Of a DNA stretch of 64,000 nucleotides, positions 55,914-64,000 are shown one piece after another. Numbering within the stretch: position 1 is the first letter of the stretch; every line of letters begins with the position of its first letter. The stretch is taken from the NCBI RefSeq assembly GCF_024732245.1, contig NZ_CP093845.1, forward strand, positions 1,302,001 through 1,366,000. The letters are read 5' to 3'. Source of the DNA: Dietzia sp. B32. GTDB taxonomy: Bacteria; Actinomycetota; Actinomycetes; Mycobacteriales; Mycobacteriaceae. The notes beneath the pieces were generated by a model. That model did no database searches, was not told where the DNA came from, and saw nothing but the letters and a program-made list of their open reading frames with translations. The translations under genes were made by a program, and so were the position numbers.

Positions 55914-55928
55914 GACGACGACGACAAC
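55914..55928 (+). repeat. Intergenic GACGACGACGAG element, copy 10
   Basis: (GAC)4AAC, then GGACCCGACC and a GCCGAACCGGCCGGGTCAG stretch shared with copies 8 and 9, at the 3' side of the dead hydrolase. Confidence 0.6.
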
Positions 55929-55981
55929 ACCCGGACCCGACCACCGAGCCCGGTGCCACGGGGTGTGCCGAACCGGCCGGG

Positions 55982-56685
55982 TCAGCCCTCAGAGGAGCTG
56001 AGCCAGTCGCTGATCGCGTTGCTCAGCTGCTCCGGGTCCTCCACCGGCAGCATGTGTCCGCTCTCCGGGATCTCGACAAAGGTCACGTGCGGCGCCGAGT
56101 TCTTCTCCGCCCACCGGCGCTGCTCCTCGGTGGGCACCACCTGGTCATCCGAGGCGCCCACGATGGGCACCGGTCAGGGCGCCTGCGCGGGCAACTCCCA
56201 GCGATCTCGCCGCGCTCCGATTGCGACCGAGTGGGCGGCAACCGCTCCGGCCCGTACACCCGTGCGGCGCGCAGTCGCTCCGCGCGGATCTGCGGGTCGT
56301 GTCCGCGCTCGCCGTGGTAGACGGCCTCAATGCCGTCAAGGGCGATCTCCTCGTACGCCTCCGCGCTCAGGCCGACGGCCCGGTCCGCGCCCGCCCGCGC
56401 CGACTCTGGGTCCTCGGCCCCCACGGGCGCGGTCACCAGGACGAGCCCTGCCAGCACTGACGAGTGCCGCCCGGCCAGGTGCATCACCACCACGCCGCCG
56501 AGCGAGTGCCCCACCACCACACTGCCGGGCTCGACGTGGCCGGCGACCTCGTCGACGAGCGCGTCAAGGTCGGCGACCGCGGGCAGGTCCAGGGCCGTGG
56601 ACGCCACGTCGGGAAGGGCGGCCATGACCGGGGCCCAGGTCCGAGCGTCGCCGTGCAGGCCGGGGAAAAACACGAGCTAGGTCAT
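55982..56685 (-). pseudogene. Dead alpha/beta hydrolase copy
   Basis: Closely related to the intact gene at 52691 along its full length (PGLHGDARTWAPVMAALPD; SVVVGHSLGGVVVMHLAGRH, Ser elbow kept). Three inactivating changes are visible: a TAG at codon 3 after the ATG at 56685, a one-base deletion near 56240 that shifts the frame, and an in-frame TGA near 56174. The catalytic His segment (ESGHMLPVEDP) is preserved, so decay is recent. Confidence 0.88.
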
Positions 56686-56790
56686 GCGCCACCATAGGCG
56701 CGCGGCCCCACCGCGGTCAGCCCCGTCGCGGCCGACCGAGCGGCCGGCCGTCGATCGCGACCGGCTCCCGATCCCGTTACCGTCGGCGCC

Positions 56791-57370
56791 ATGCCTGAAT
56801 TCACCGTTCCCGGACTGTCCACGGCCGATTCGGCCACGCTCGCCGACACCCTGCAGAAGCGGCTCACGGCGTGCAACGACCTGCACCTCACGCTTAAGCA
56901 CGTGCACAGGAACGTGGTGGGCCCCAACTTCATCTCGGTCCACGAGATGTTGGATCCGCAGGTGGAGCTGGTGCGCGGGTTCGCGGACGTGCTGGCCAAG
57001 CGCATCGCCACCCTGGGCGGGTTCCCGGTGGGCACGATGGGCGCCAACGCCGACCACCGCTCGTGGGACGACTACTCCCTGGGTCGCGACACCGCCCAGG
57101 CCCACGGACTACTCCCTGGGTCGCGACACCGCCCAGGCCCACCTCGGCGCCCTGGACAAGGTGTACAACGGGATGATCAGCGAACCCCGCAAGGCCATCG
57201 CCGTGGCCGGCGACGTGGACCCGGTCACCGAGGACATCCTCATCGGCCAGACCGCCGAGCTGTAGAAGTTCCAGTGGTTCGTCCGCGCCCACCTGGAGAA
57301 CGCCTCCGGCCAACTGCCCACCGCCGACGACGTCTCCGAGAAGGGCGCGGCGCGGGACGCGTCTGCCTGA
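56791..57370 (+). pseudogene. Dps/ferritin-like DNA-protection protein, inactivated
   Basis: The 5' part encodes a Dps-type protein (LADTLQKRLTACNDLHLTLK; HVHRNVVGPNFISVHEMLDP) and the 3' part its rest (AHLGALDKVYNGMISEPRKA; FQWFVRAHLENASGQLPTAD). A 37-base tandem duplication at 57071-57144 shifts the frame, and a TAG replaces GAG in ELxKFQWF near 57263. The ferroxidase-site motif HWNV reads HRNV, a further sign of decay. Intact Dps would store iron and protect DNA. Confidence 0.88.
57071..57144 (+). repeat. 37-bp tandem duplication inside dps
   Basis: The 35 bases from 57071 recur from 57108 with a 2-base joint, period 37. Since 37 is not a multiple of 3 the reading frame is lost. Confidence 0.95.
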
Positions 57371-57487
57371 GCAGTCTCCGCGCCCTCACCTGGTAGGGCC
57401 AAGACACCGGACGGGCCGAACCCTTCACTGGGGTCCGGTCCGACCCTTGTCGCACCGCAGGAAATAACGGACAACGATGTCTCTAGT

Positions 57488-57672
57488 CAACGCCACCCCG
57501 GGCAAGGTGACCTGACCTGGAGCGTGTCCCGGAATCAGCTGAGTCTCGCCTTGGTCCGTCGCGGTCTTGACTTAATCAACAAGAAGGAAAGCACCGCCTA
57601 CCGCACTGTCATGTTCGGCGTATACACGACGTCACCAAACACCTTCTGGGGGGCTGCCTGCTGTGCAAGGAC
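57488..57672 (+). pseudogene. Second cholesterol oxidase, 5' fragment before the IS element
   Basis: Matches choA residues about 420-500: DLTWSVSRNQ, INKKESTAYRT, MFGVYTT and GCLLCKD against GCLLGKA. A one-base deletion after GGCAAGGT shifts the frame and the HPLGG part is corrupted. The upstream three quarters of the gene are absent. The fragment is interrupted by the IS at GAC 57670-57672. Confidence 0.88.
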
Positions 57673-57708
57673 TGAACCGCACTGGATCTCTCGGAGGGTC
57701 TTGCTGAA

Positions 57709-58654
57709 TTAGGCGGCCTGAGGTTCGGTCGCCTGGTTGGAACGGTACATCTCCTCGTACTCGACGGGCGGACGGTATTCGATCGCGGAGTGGAGGCGTT
57801 CGTTGTTGAACCATCGCACCCAGTCCGCGGTCTCGCGTTCGACCTCGTTGCGTCCGGTCCACCTTCGGGTGGTCTCTAGGTCGATCAGTTCGGTCTTGTA
57901 CAGCCCGATTGTGGACTCCATCAGGGCGCCTGCCAGGGCGTCGCCGACGCTGCCGATCGACCCCTGCATCCCGGCCTCGCGGAGCGCATCGGTCAGGGCC
58001 AGGGAGACGTACTGGGTGCCGGCATCGCTGTGATGGACGAGACCGGTGGAGGTGAACTCGAACGAGCCCCGTTGCCGGGTGTGGATCGCTTGCTCGAGCG
58101 CCGACAGGACCAGGTCGGATCGCCTGGTCATCGAGGCCCGCCAGCCGAGTATCCGGCGGGAGTACACGTCGACTACGAACGAGACGTAGCAGAAGCCGGC
58201 CAGGGTCCATACATATGTAAAGTCGGCTACCCACCACTGGTCCGGCCGCGTCGGGGCGTTCCACTGGCGGTCGATCAGGTCGGGGTGCCGAGCTGCCGCC
58301 GGATCGGATTCTGTAGTGACTGTTCGCCGCTTACCTCGCACAATGCCGGCAATACCGCAGATGCCCATTAGGCGGGCGACCTGGTCGCGGCCGACGTCGC
58401 GACCCCGGCGGCGCAGGCACTGCCATAGCCCCGATCACCCCGTACAGGCCCCGCTGGTCGTGGAACAAGCAGAACACCTCGTGGGCGGCGTACGCGTCGG
58501 CCAGCTCGGTCTCTGTGGACGGCGCGGCTGAGCGGGCGTAGTAGGTGCTCTCCGGAGATCGCGATGCCGTGCTCGGTGAGCACGCGGCAGATCTGCTCGA
58601 CCCCGAATCGCTCCTTGTGGACGTTGATGTAATCGACGATCAGGTAAGTCGGCG
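57709..58654 (-). pseudogene. IS3-type transposase OrfB (DDE), frameshifted
   Basis: The integrase core is intact from about 58368 to 57709 (DQWWVADFTYVW, LVHHSDAGTQYVS, ALMESTIGLYKTELI supply D, D and E). Upstream, YINVHKERFGVEQICRVLTE begins OrfB, but the frame must be changed near 58560 (to TYYARSAAPSTETELADAY) and again near 58450 (to LWQCLRRRGRDVGRDQVARL), so at least two frameshifts are present beside the normal OrfA-OrfB shift. Confidence 0.85.
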
Positions 58655-58954
58655 ACCTGGCTCCGCCGCTGCGAAAAACGCCGAGGCGGTCTTGAGGATC
58701 TCGTTCGCCCGGCGCAGCTCGGCGTTCTCACGCTTGAGGCGCCTGACCTCCGCGGATTCGGCGGTAGATTCAGGTGACGAGGGGCTCGATCCCGCCTCGA
58801 CCCAGTTCCGCAGGGTTGCCGGGTTCACGCCCAGCAGTGACCCGACATGGGTGCGAGCGGCGAGCTTGGAGCACTGCTCGTCGGACAGGTGCTCGCGGTA
58901 CATCCGGACCGCGCGCTCGCGGGTCTCGGCGTCGAACTTTCGTGGTGCTGCCAT
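58640..58954 (-). CDS. IS3-type transposase OrfA
   Basis: A 104-residue helix-turn-helix protein: PRKFDAETRERAVRMYREHL, SLLGVNPATLRNWVEAG, and a leucine-zipper-like tail (EVRRLKRENAELRRANEILK). In IS3 elements OrfA binds the ends and is fused to OrfB by -1 frameshifting; here OrfB is broken. Its frame is intact. Confidence 0.85.
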   Translation of the reverse strand: MAAPRKFDAETRERAVRMYREHLSDEQCSKLAARTHVGSLLGVNPATLRNWVEAGSSPSSPESTAESAEVRRLKRENAELRRANEILKTASAFFAAAEPGRRLT

Positions 58955-59012
58955 GGGTTCCAGTCTTCCTTGTTAGATCGGAACCCTCCGATGGATCCAG
59001 TGCGGTTCAGAC

Positions 59013-59297
59013 AGCGACAGCCACGGCCGCCTCCGCGAATACCCCGGCCTCTACGTGATGAACGCCCTCCACTATGGAATCGTAGGCTTGAACCCGTTTG
59101 TCACCACTCCCGCACTCGCCCAACAAATCATAGACGCCATCATCGTGGGCGACCGCCAGCAGGCGGATCGCTTACGCGCGGATCAGGCCGGGCCGGACTC
59201 CCCAACCGAGGTAGGGCCCCGTGGGTCGTGGTACCCGTGGAACCACGCTCCGATCAACACGAAGGCTCCTCCAGCATCTACCGAACGAGACGCCTAG
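59013..59297 (+). pseudogene. Second cholesterol oxidase, 3' fragment after the IS element
   Basis: SDSHGRLREYPGLYVMNALH and GIVGLNPFVTTPALAQQIID align with the C-terminus of choA (the Asn of GVNPFVTI is kept). The tail runs on past the choA stop (QADRLRADQAGPDSPTEVG), unlike the intact enzyme. Together with 57488-57672 it is one interrupted relic. Bases 59298-59521 are low in GC and hold no recognisable feature. Confidence 0.85.
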
Positions 59298-59521
59298 CCC
59301 GCCCGTTCTACTGACGCATGTCACCCAGCTCCGCAAGCAGCCAGCAAACCGGCCATTCCGAATTTAGAGTGCGCTATCCCGAAGGGACGCTTAGGCGACT
59401 AACGATGCAATTGGCATGGGAGGACCGAGGGCGGCATCTTAAGCACTGCCTGAAATAGCAACACTTTACAGCGACGACAGAAAGGTCCTCACCCAACCAC
59501 AAATCGATCATGAGGCCAGTG

Positions 59522-60115
59522 TCAGCCTCTGGAAACTGCCACAATGGTACGGACCAAGATTAAGATATCTCCTACGAAACTCCTACCAGAAACATATTCA
59601 ACATACAGTCGAACTTTCTGCGGAAGGAGTACGGATTCATAATACTCCCCTGGGTCGGACACACCAGCAAGAAGGCCAGCCTCGTTTCGAAACTCCAAAC
59701 TCGCTGGATCCGTAATGCCGGGCCTGACAGAGAGTATGTCAATCCTTTCAGCAGTCGGCCACTTGGCAACGTATTCGGGCACCTCGGGGCGCGGGCCCAC
59801 CAAGCTCATATCCCCCTTGACCACGTCCAACAATTGAGGCAACTCATCAAGTTTTGATGCCCGAAGGTATTTTCCAACAAATGTAACTCGCCCGTCACCC
59901 AAAGCGCTGACATTCGGACCGCCATGCCCAACCTTCATTGTCCGGAACTTATGAATCCGGAAAATCTCACCACCGCGACCAACACGGACTTGTCGGAAGA
60001 AAACTGGGCGACCATCCTCCAACAAAATAGCCATCGCCAAGACCGCCCACAAAGGAGCAGTAAACAACATTGCAATAATGGATCCCAGCAGATCCAATAC
60101 ACGCTTGGCAATCAC
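59522..60115 (-). CDS. Bacterial sugar transferase, PglC-type
   Basis: A 197-residue monotopic phosphoglycosyl transferase: AKRVLDLLGSIIAMLFTAPL is the N-terminal re-entrant membrane segment, FRQVRVGRGGEIFRIHKFRT the catalytic region, and SKLDELPQLLDVVKGDMSLV, GPRPEVPEYV the signature. It transfers a UDP-activated sugar phosphate to undecaprenyl phosphate as the first step of a surface glycan. GTG start overlaps the aminotransferase stop (GTGA). GC is much lower than the left part of the window. Confidence 0.9.
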   Translation of the reverse strand: MIAKRVLDLLGSIIAMLFTAPLWAVLAMAILLEDGRPVFFRQVRVGRGGEIFRIHKFRTMKVGHGGPNVSALGDGRVTFVGKYLRASKLDELPQLLDVVKGDMSLVGPRPEVPEYVAKWPTAERIDILSVRPGITDPASLEFRNEAGLLAGVSDPGEYYESVLLPQKVRLYVEYVSGRSFVGDILILVRTIVAVSRG

Positions 60116-61293
60116 GACAGAATGTCGCTAACTGACGAAATTACATGGTCAACCTGAGCGTCCGTCATCGAAGAAAATGCTGGCAGACTAACCGCCCTCT
60201 CAAACTCGGCGCTCGCAACCGGAAAATCCGAGTTGACATGCGACCCAAGATCCCTCCAGTAAGGATGGATATGCAGCGGGATGAAGTGAACGGAGCATCG
60301 GACACCTCGCTCAGCCATCTGTCCAATAAATTCATTGCGGCCGATATTAGCATCCGCACCTAATCGAAGGACGTACAAGTGCCAGGAATGGACGTCGCCC
60401 CCAGGAGCGTGGGCTGGCAGCTGCACTGGAAGATCAGCAAACGCTGAGTCGTAACGTTTGGCAATGGACTCTCGAGCATCTTGAAAAGCCCAAGCACGGC
60501 CCAGCTGCACCCTACCGATTGCTGCGGCCGGATCGGGTAGGTTGTATTTGTACCCAGGTGCGACCACCTCATAGAACCAGCTCGCAGAGCTGCTGGTATA
60601 TCTATCGAACACATCCTTATTTATACCGTGCAGCCTCATGGTGCGAGCTCGATCAGCGATTTCCTCATACCGGGTAACAAGCATGCCGCCCTCACCAGTC
60701 GTGATGGTCTTAGTTGCATAAAAACTAAACACTGAGGCAAGACTGTTTCCGGAACCAATCAGCTCACCGTGGGACGTTCCTGGGAGGATATGCGCCGCGT
60801 CCTCCACGGTTAATAGATCGTGCGCGGCGGCGAAAGCGGCGGTCTCCTTTGTATCAACGGCTAAGCCAGCGAAATGGACAGGCATCACTGCTCTAGTTTT
60901 ACGGGACACCGCCTGCTCCGCAACGGTGTAGTCGATACAGAGAGTTTCACGATCTACATCAACTAAAATTGGAGTTGCACCTAAGTAACGGACCACTTCG
61001 GCTGTCGCCGTAAACGTCCAAGTTGGGACAATAACTTCGTCGCCGGGGCCGACGCCAGCCGCCTCTAGCGCGAGGTGGAGCCCAGCGGTAGCCGAGTTCA
61101 CGGCAACTGCCTGCAGTCCATCGCCGCCCAAGAACTCAGCAAATTCGCGTTCAAAAGTTGCGGCCTGGTTCCCCGTTGTCAGCCAACCTGACCTCAGCGC
61201 ACGCGTCGCAGCTTGGACTTCCTCCTCACCGATGTCTGGCACCGCGAAAGGGATGAAGTCTCGGTTAGTGCTCAAAGCCCACCTCTCATTCAT
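60112..61293 (-). CDS. DegT/DnrJ/EryC1/StrS family PLP sugar aminotransferase
   Basis: A 393-residue PLP enzyme: FAVPDIGEEEVQAATRALRS, GWLTTG, VNSATAGLHLALEAAGVGPG, DEVIVPTWTFTATAEVVRYL and FSFYATKTITTGEGGM with the Schiff-base Lys. It probably aminates a UDP-4-keto-6-deoxy sugar made by the dehydratase encoded at 63389 (PglE-like step). It is co-directional and overlapping with the sugar transferase. Start at ATG 61293; a TTG at 61275 with AGAGGTGG upstream is possible. Confidence 0.9.
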   Translation of the reverse strand: MNERWALSTNRDFIPFAVPDIGEEEVQAATRALRSGWLTTGNQAATFEREFAEFLGGDGLQAVAVNSATAGLHLALEAAGVGPGDEVIVPTWTFTATAEVVRYLGATPILVDVDRETLCIDYTVAEQAVSRKTRAVMPVHFAGLAVDTKETAAFAAAHDLLTVEDAAHILPGTSHGELIGSGNSLASVFSFYATKTITTGEGGMLVTRYEEIADRARTMRLHGINKDVFDRYTSSSASWFYEVVAPGYKYNLPDPAAAIGRVQLGRAWAFQDARESIAKRYDSAFADLPVQLPAHAPGGDVHSWHLYVLRLGADANIGRNEFIGQMAERGVRCSVHFIPLHIHPYWRDLGSHVNSDFPVASAEFERAVSLPAFSSMTDAQVDHVISSVSDILS

Positions 61294-61439
61294 GTGGAAC
61301 CTGGTAGGTGTCCTAGGTTCAAACTACCCTCGTAGCCCTGACTCGACACCCCTGGCACCGCACGTCCTCCGCCGGGCGAGCCTCATCTGTAAGCTAGCCC
61401 CAGCCAATCAAAATCAGCCGGGAGGACGATCAAGTCAAT

Positions 61440-62699
61440 ATGCGGTTCGGACTCTTGACACAATGGTACGACCCAGAACCGGGCCCCGCGGCGCTGCCCG
61501 GCGCACTAGCGCGAGGGCTACGCGACGCTGGTCATGAAGTCTCAGTTCTGACCGGGTTCCCTAACTATCCAACTGGCGAGCTCCATTCCGGATATACGCA
61601 GGAGCATGGCTATGTTGAGACCGTAGACGGCATTAACGTCCGCAGAGCACCGGTGTACTTGAGCCACGATGAGCGACCACTACACCGAATAGCTAACTAC
61701 GCGTCATTCGGCTTCTCTGCAACGCGTGCCGCCAAAGACTTTTTCAAGAACCTCGACGCCGTATGGGTAAACTACTCTCCTGTCACTATAGCTATGCCCC
61801 TTTGGAGGGGGCAGCGTTTATTTGACACTCCTGCGGTCGTCGAAGTTGGCGATTTGTGGCCGGACACCATATTCGCATCGGGCATGGTGCAGAGGAACGT
61901 GATCGGTCGTCTCGGCGAATATGCGCTAAATGCCTGGTGCTCGAGAATCTACCGATCCGCAAGTTCAGTGGTGTACATATCTCCTAGTGTCGGCGGCATC
62001 CTTTCGGCCCGAGGTCTCGAAGACTGCCAACTAAGCTATGTTCCCAAATGGGCCGACGAAGAGGTATTTAACTCAAGCGGAGATAGGTCATCCGCCCGAG
62101 AGGAATTCAGGATTCCCGAAACCGCCAAAGTTTTGGTTTACGCGGGCACTCTTGGGGGCGCACAAGGTCTTTCTTCGCTCATCAAGGCAACTAGCTTGGT
62201 CAACGATCCTGATTTCTTATTGGTGATCGCCGGTTCAGGTACCGAGGAGAGCAAACTTCGCAAATTAGCACTCGAATCACCGATCAGGAACGTCAGGTTT
62301 CTCGGTCGCGTACCTCAGGCGCGAATGAACGATCTTATGGCCGCTGCCGATTTTTGCTATGTGGGTCTTGCTCAAAATCCGTTGTCCCAAATAACCATGC
62401 CGAGCAAGACTCAGGCAATCTTGGCCTCTGGAAAGCCATTACTTGCCGCAGCCCACGGCGACCTGACCGCTCTCGTGTCGCAGAACTCCGTTGGCCGCAC
62501 CGCCGATCCGGCATCTCCCTATTCTATTGCCGCTTCAATCGAGTGGTTCTGCAAGTTATCGCCTAAAGAACTGTCCGAACTCGGCGAACGCGCCAGCGCC
62601 CTTTACGAGAAAGAATTCTCGCTAGCCAGGGGTGTGAAACACATTGAGGCTCTGCTGATCCAAGCCGCGGAGCAGAATCGGGAACCCGATGTCAAATAA
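61440..62699 (+). CDS. Glycosyltransferase family 4 (WbuB-like)
   Basis: A 419-residue GT-B enzyme: MRFGLLTQWYDPEPGPAALP, GALARGLRDAGHEVSVLTGF, PNYPTGELHSGY is the N-domain of WbuB/WcaI-like transferases; VLVYAGTLGGAQGLSSLIKA and FCYVGLAQNPLSQITMPSKT form the C-domain, with the latter motif the nucleotide-sugar region. It adds a sugar (in WbuB, an N-acetylfucosamine) to a lipid-linked glycan. The GNAT gene overlaps its end by 11 bases. Confidence 0.88.
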   Translation: MRFGLLTQWYDPEPGPAALPGALARGLRDAGHEVSVLTGFPNYPTGELHSGYTQEHGYVETVDGINVRRAPVYLSHDERPLHRIANYASFGFSATRAAKDFFKNLDAVWVNYSPVTIAMPLWRGQRLFDTPAVVEVGDLWPDTIFASGMVQRNVIGRLGEYALNAWCSRIYRSASSVVYISPSVGGILSARGLEDCQLSYVPKWADEEVFNSSGDRSSAREEFRIPETAKVLVYAGTLGGAQGLSSLIKATSLVNDPDFLLVIAGSGTEESKLRKLALESPIRNVRFLGRVPQARMNDLMAAADFCYVGLAQNPLSQITMPSKTQAILASGKPLLAAAHGDLTALVSQNSVGRTADPASPYSIAASIEWFCKLSPKELSELGERASALYEKEFSLARGVKHIEALLIQAAEQNREPDVK

Positions 62700-63315
62700 T
62701 AAAAAGTCGGCAGACACACTCTTTCCCGAAGATGCGAAACAACTCGCCAAGCTACACATAAGGTCTTTTCCCGATTTCTTCCTAAGTAGCCTCGGGGAAC
62801 GCTTTCTGGCTGAATTCTACCGCGCGTATGCCACGGATCCGACAGCCGTGACCGTCGTAGCTCGCGATGACTCAGGGACGCCGATCGGAGCGGTTGTCGG
62901 GACATCTGAGCCGGCAGGGTTCTATTCCCGGCTCCTCAGACGCCGTCTTTTTCGGTTTGCTTTTTTGGCCGGTATCTCCTTGCTGGGGCAGCCCCGCTCT
63001 GCACCAAGAGTCATCAGAGGTCTAGCATACCGCGGTGAAGCTCCAGAGAATGGGGCAGACTGGGCCCTTCTCGCATCGCTATGCGTTGACCCGGATTTAC
63101 AGGGATCCGGAATCGGAAAACACCTAACAACCGATTGGCTCCACCGAGCTTCGTTGCGCGGAATCCAGGTCGCATTCCTAACCACTGACGCCATCGGCAA
63201 CGATTCAGTTAACGCATTCTACCGGTCACAAGGTTGGCGGATTGACGCGTCCTACACGACCCGTCAAGGCCGGACAATGAACCGGTATGTCATAGACATT
63301 ACGCCGGAACTTTGA
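62689..63315 (+). CDS. GNAT family N-acetyltransferase
   Basis: A 208-residue GNAT enzyme: WALLASLCVDPDLQGSGIGK is the acetyl-CoA motif A (Q/R-x-x-G-x-G/A), and VNAFYRSQGWRI motif B. It may acetylate the 4-amino sugar produced by the neighbouring aminotransferase, although PglD-type acetylation normally uses a different fold, so this is only context. ATG 62689 lies inside the previous gene. Confidence 0.83.
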   Translation: MSNNKKSADTLFPEDAKQLAKLHIRSFPDFFLSSLGERFLAEFYRAYATDPTAVTVVARDDSGTPIGAVVGTSEPAGFYSRLLRRRLFRFAFLAGISLLGQPRSAPRVIRGLAYRGEAPENGADWALLASLCVDPDLQGSGIGKHLTTDWLHRASLRGIQVAFLTTDAIGNDSVNAFYRSQGWRIDASYTTRQGRTMNRYVIDITPEL

Positions 63316-63388
63316 TGCCAGGCGCGTGGCCAAACCACCTGCACTTTCAGGCACGGCCTAGTTCGCCCGATTTAGCGAGGAAGACAGC

Positions 63389-64000
63389 ATGACAGATAAG
63401 TTAAATGGCGCCACAGTCGCAATAACTGGTGGAACTGGTTCATTCGGATCAACTATGGCGCGTCATCTACTCACCTTGGGTGTCAACCAGGTCAATATTT
63501 TCAGCCGTGACGAGGCCAAGCAAGACGAAATGCGATCCAGATTAGACGAGCCCCGCCTCAGGTTCTTTATCGGAGATGTGCGGGACCAGGAAAGCGTGGA
63601 GAGCGCTCTCGTCGGTGCCGACTTCGCCTTTCATGCTGCGGCTCTCAAGCAGGTCCCTTCGTGCGAGTTCTTTCCTGATCAGGCGGTCAAGACCAATGTC
63701 GATGGCAGCCGCAATGTCATCAGAGCCGCCCACAAACTCGGCGTAAAGTCGGTCGTTTGCCTGTCCACAGATAAGGCCGTATACCCGGTCAATGCGATGG
63801 GCATGTCAAAAGCCCTTATGGAAAAGACCGCGCAAGCATTCGCCCGCAACAACCCGAAGTCCCAGACCACGGTTTCTATTACCCGCTACGGCAACGTCAT
63901 GTACTCGCGCGGATCGGTGATCCCGCTATTTGTTCGACAGATCCGCGAGGGCAAGCCGATTACCTTAACCGAGGGTTCAATGACGCGGTTCCTTATGACC
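63389..64000 (+). CDS. Polysaccharide biosynthesis NDP-sugar 4,6-dehydratase, 5' part
   Basis: The first 204 residues of an extended SDR enzyme run off the window end without a stop: TVAITGGTGSFGSTMARHLL is the NAD-binding motif, HAAALKQVPSCEFFP and VCLSTDKAVYPVNAMGMSKA, with the catalytic Met/Lys pair in place of the usual YxxxK Tyr, are the CapD/PseB/WbjB-type signature. It probably converts UDP-GlcNAc to a 4-keto-6-deoxy product that feeds the aminotransferase. GCGAGGAAG precedes ATG 63389. Confidence 0.9.
   Translation, partial: MTDKLNGATVAITGGTGSFGSTMARHLLTLGVNQVNIFSRDEAKQDEMRSRLDEPRLRFFIGDVRDQESVESALVGADFAFHAAALKQVPSCEFFPDQAVKTNVDGSRNVIRAAHKLGVKSVVCLSTDKAVYPVNAMGMSKALMEKTAQAFARNNPKSQTTVSITRYGNVMYSRGSVIPLFVRQIREGKPITLTEGSMTRFLMT

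Larger units (their letters stand above)
57673..59009. mobile_element. IS3-family insertion sequence, decayed, inserted in a cholesterol oxidase relic
   Basis: 1337 bp bounded by imperfect inverted repeats (TGAACCGCACTGGATC at the outside; 25 of 27 match, 57673-57699 and 58983-59009) and flanked by a 3-bp direct repeat GAC (57670-57672 and 59010-59012), the usual IS3 target duplication. Removing it and one GAC restores the reading GCLLCKDSDSHGRLREYPGL of the relic. The transposase is frame-broken, so the copy cannot move by itself. Confidence 0.92.

Noticed and set aside
59522-61293. Pilin or protein glycosylation locus
   Set aside because: The sugar-activating and PglC-type genes fit, but no oligosaccharyltransferase or pilin is present in the window, so only a surface-glycan role is stated.

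Overview
The window is about 70% GC and looks like chromosome from a mycolic-acid actinomycete (Mycobacteriales). The protein set is closest to what I would expect of Dietzia or a near relative, but that genus call is inference. Supporting signs are a WhiB regulator, a DtxR/IdeR-type iron box, F420-type and PEP-utilising enzymes, actinobacterial aconitase, a CadI/ArsR pair, an ECF sigma factor next to a DGPF protein, and dense gene packing with GTGA/ATGA overlaps.

Layout. 1-8.1 kb: end of an F420-dependent oxidoreductase gene, a PEP-synthase-like enzyme, an HSL-type hydrolase, a TerC membrane protein behind a yybP-ykoY (manganese) riboswitch, and aconitase. 8.3-19.8 kb: a uracil-DNA-glycosylase-like protein, fatty-acid-type enzymes (crotonase, SDR), a cupin lipoprotein, Ohr, two ECF sigma factors, and a cadI/arsR divergent pair around a perfect 13-bp inverted repeat. 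19.97 kb: tRNA-Gly(GCC). 20.0-24.9 kb, minus strand: a seven-gene operon with two SipW-type signal peptidases, three proteins with SipW-type signal peptides and a proline-rich surface protein. 25-38 kb: membrane and redox genes, alcohol dehydrogenase, an RCC1-like protein, a LuxR ATPase regulator, alpha-L-fucosidase, WhiB and a response regulator. 38-41 kb: an orphan protein in lower-GC DNA. 41.7-46.6 kb: a complete ferric-siderophore uptake locus (ATPase and binding protein leftward, two permeases and a ferric-siderophore reductase rightward) with a shared iron box.

46.9-53.9 kb is rich in secreted and wall proteins (two short proteins with a common N-terminal module, a DUF916-like anchored protein and its small partner, a Thr/Val/Pro stalk protein) mixed with gene remnants. 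54-59.3 kb holds an intact cholesterol oxidase followed by a pseudogene graveyard: a hydrolase, a Dps, and a second cholesterol oxidase cut by a decayed IS3-type element with a 3-bp GAC target duplication. 59.5-64 kb is a visibly lower-GC glycan cluster (PglC-type sugar transferase, DegT aminotransferase, glycosyltransferase, GNAT, CapD/PseB-type dehydratase), probably horizontally acquired, for making and transferring an amino-deoxy sugar.

Most notable observations: the SipW operon; a family of four secreted proteins sharing one N-terminal module but with unrelated C-termini; a dispersed intergenic GACGACGACGAG element, often at convergent 3' ends (31 identical bases in two copies 6 kb apart); a surface-protein gene sitting between the two ends of a dead hydrolase-VOC gene pair; and paired CRP/GlxR-like sites upstream of aconitase and alcohol dehydrogenase.
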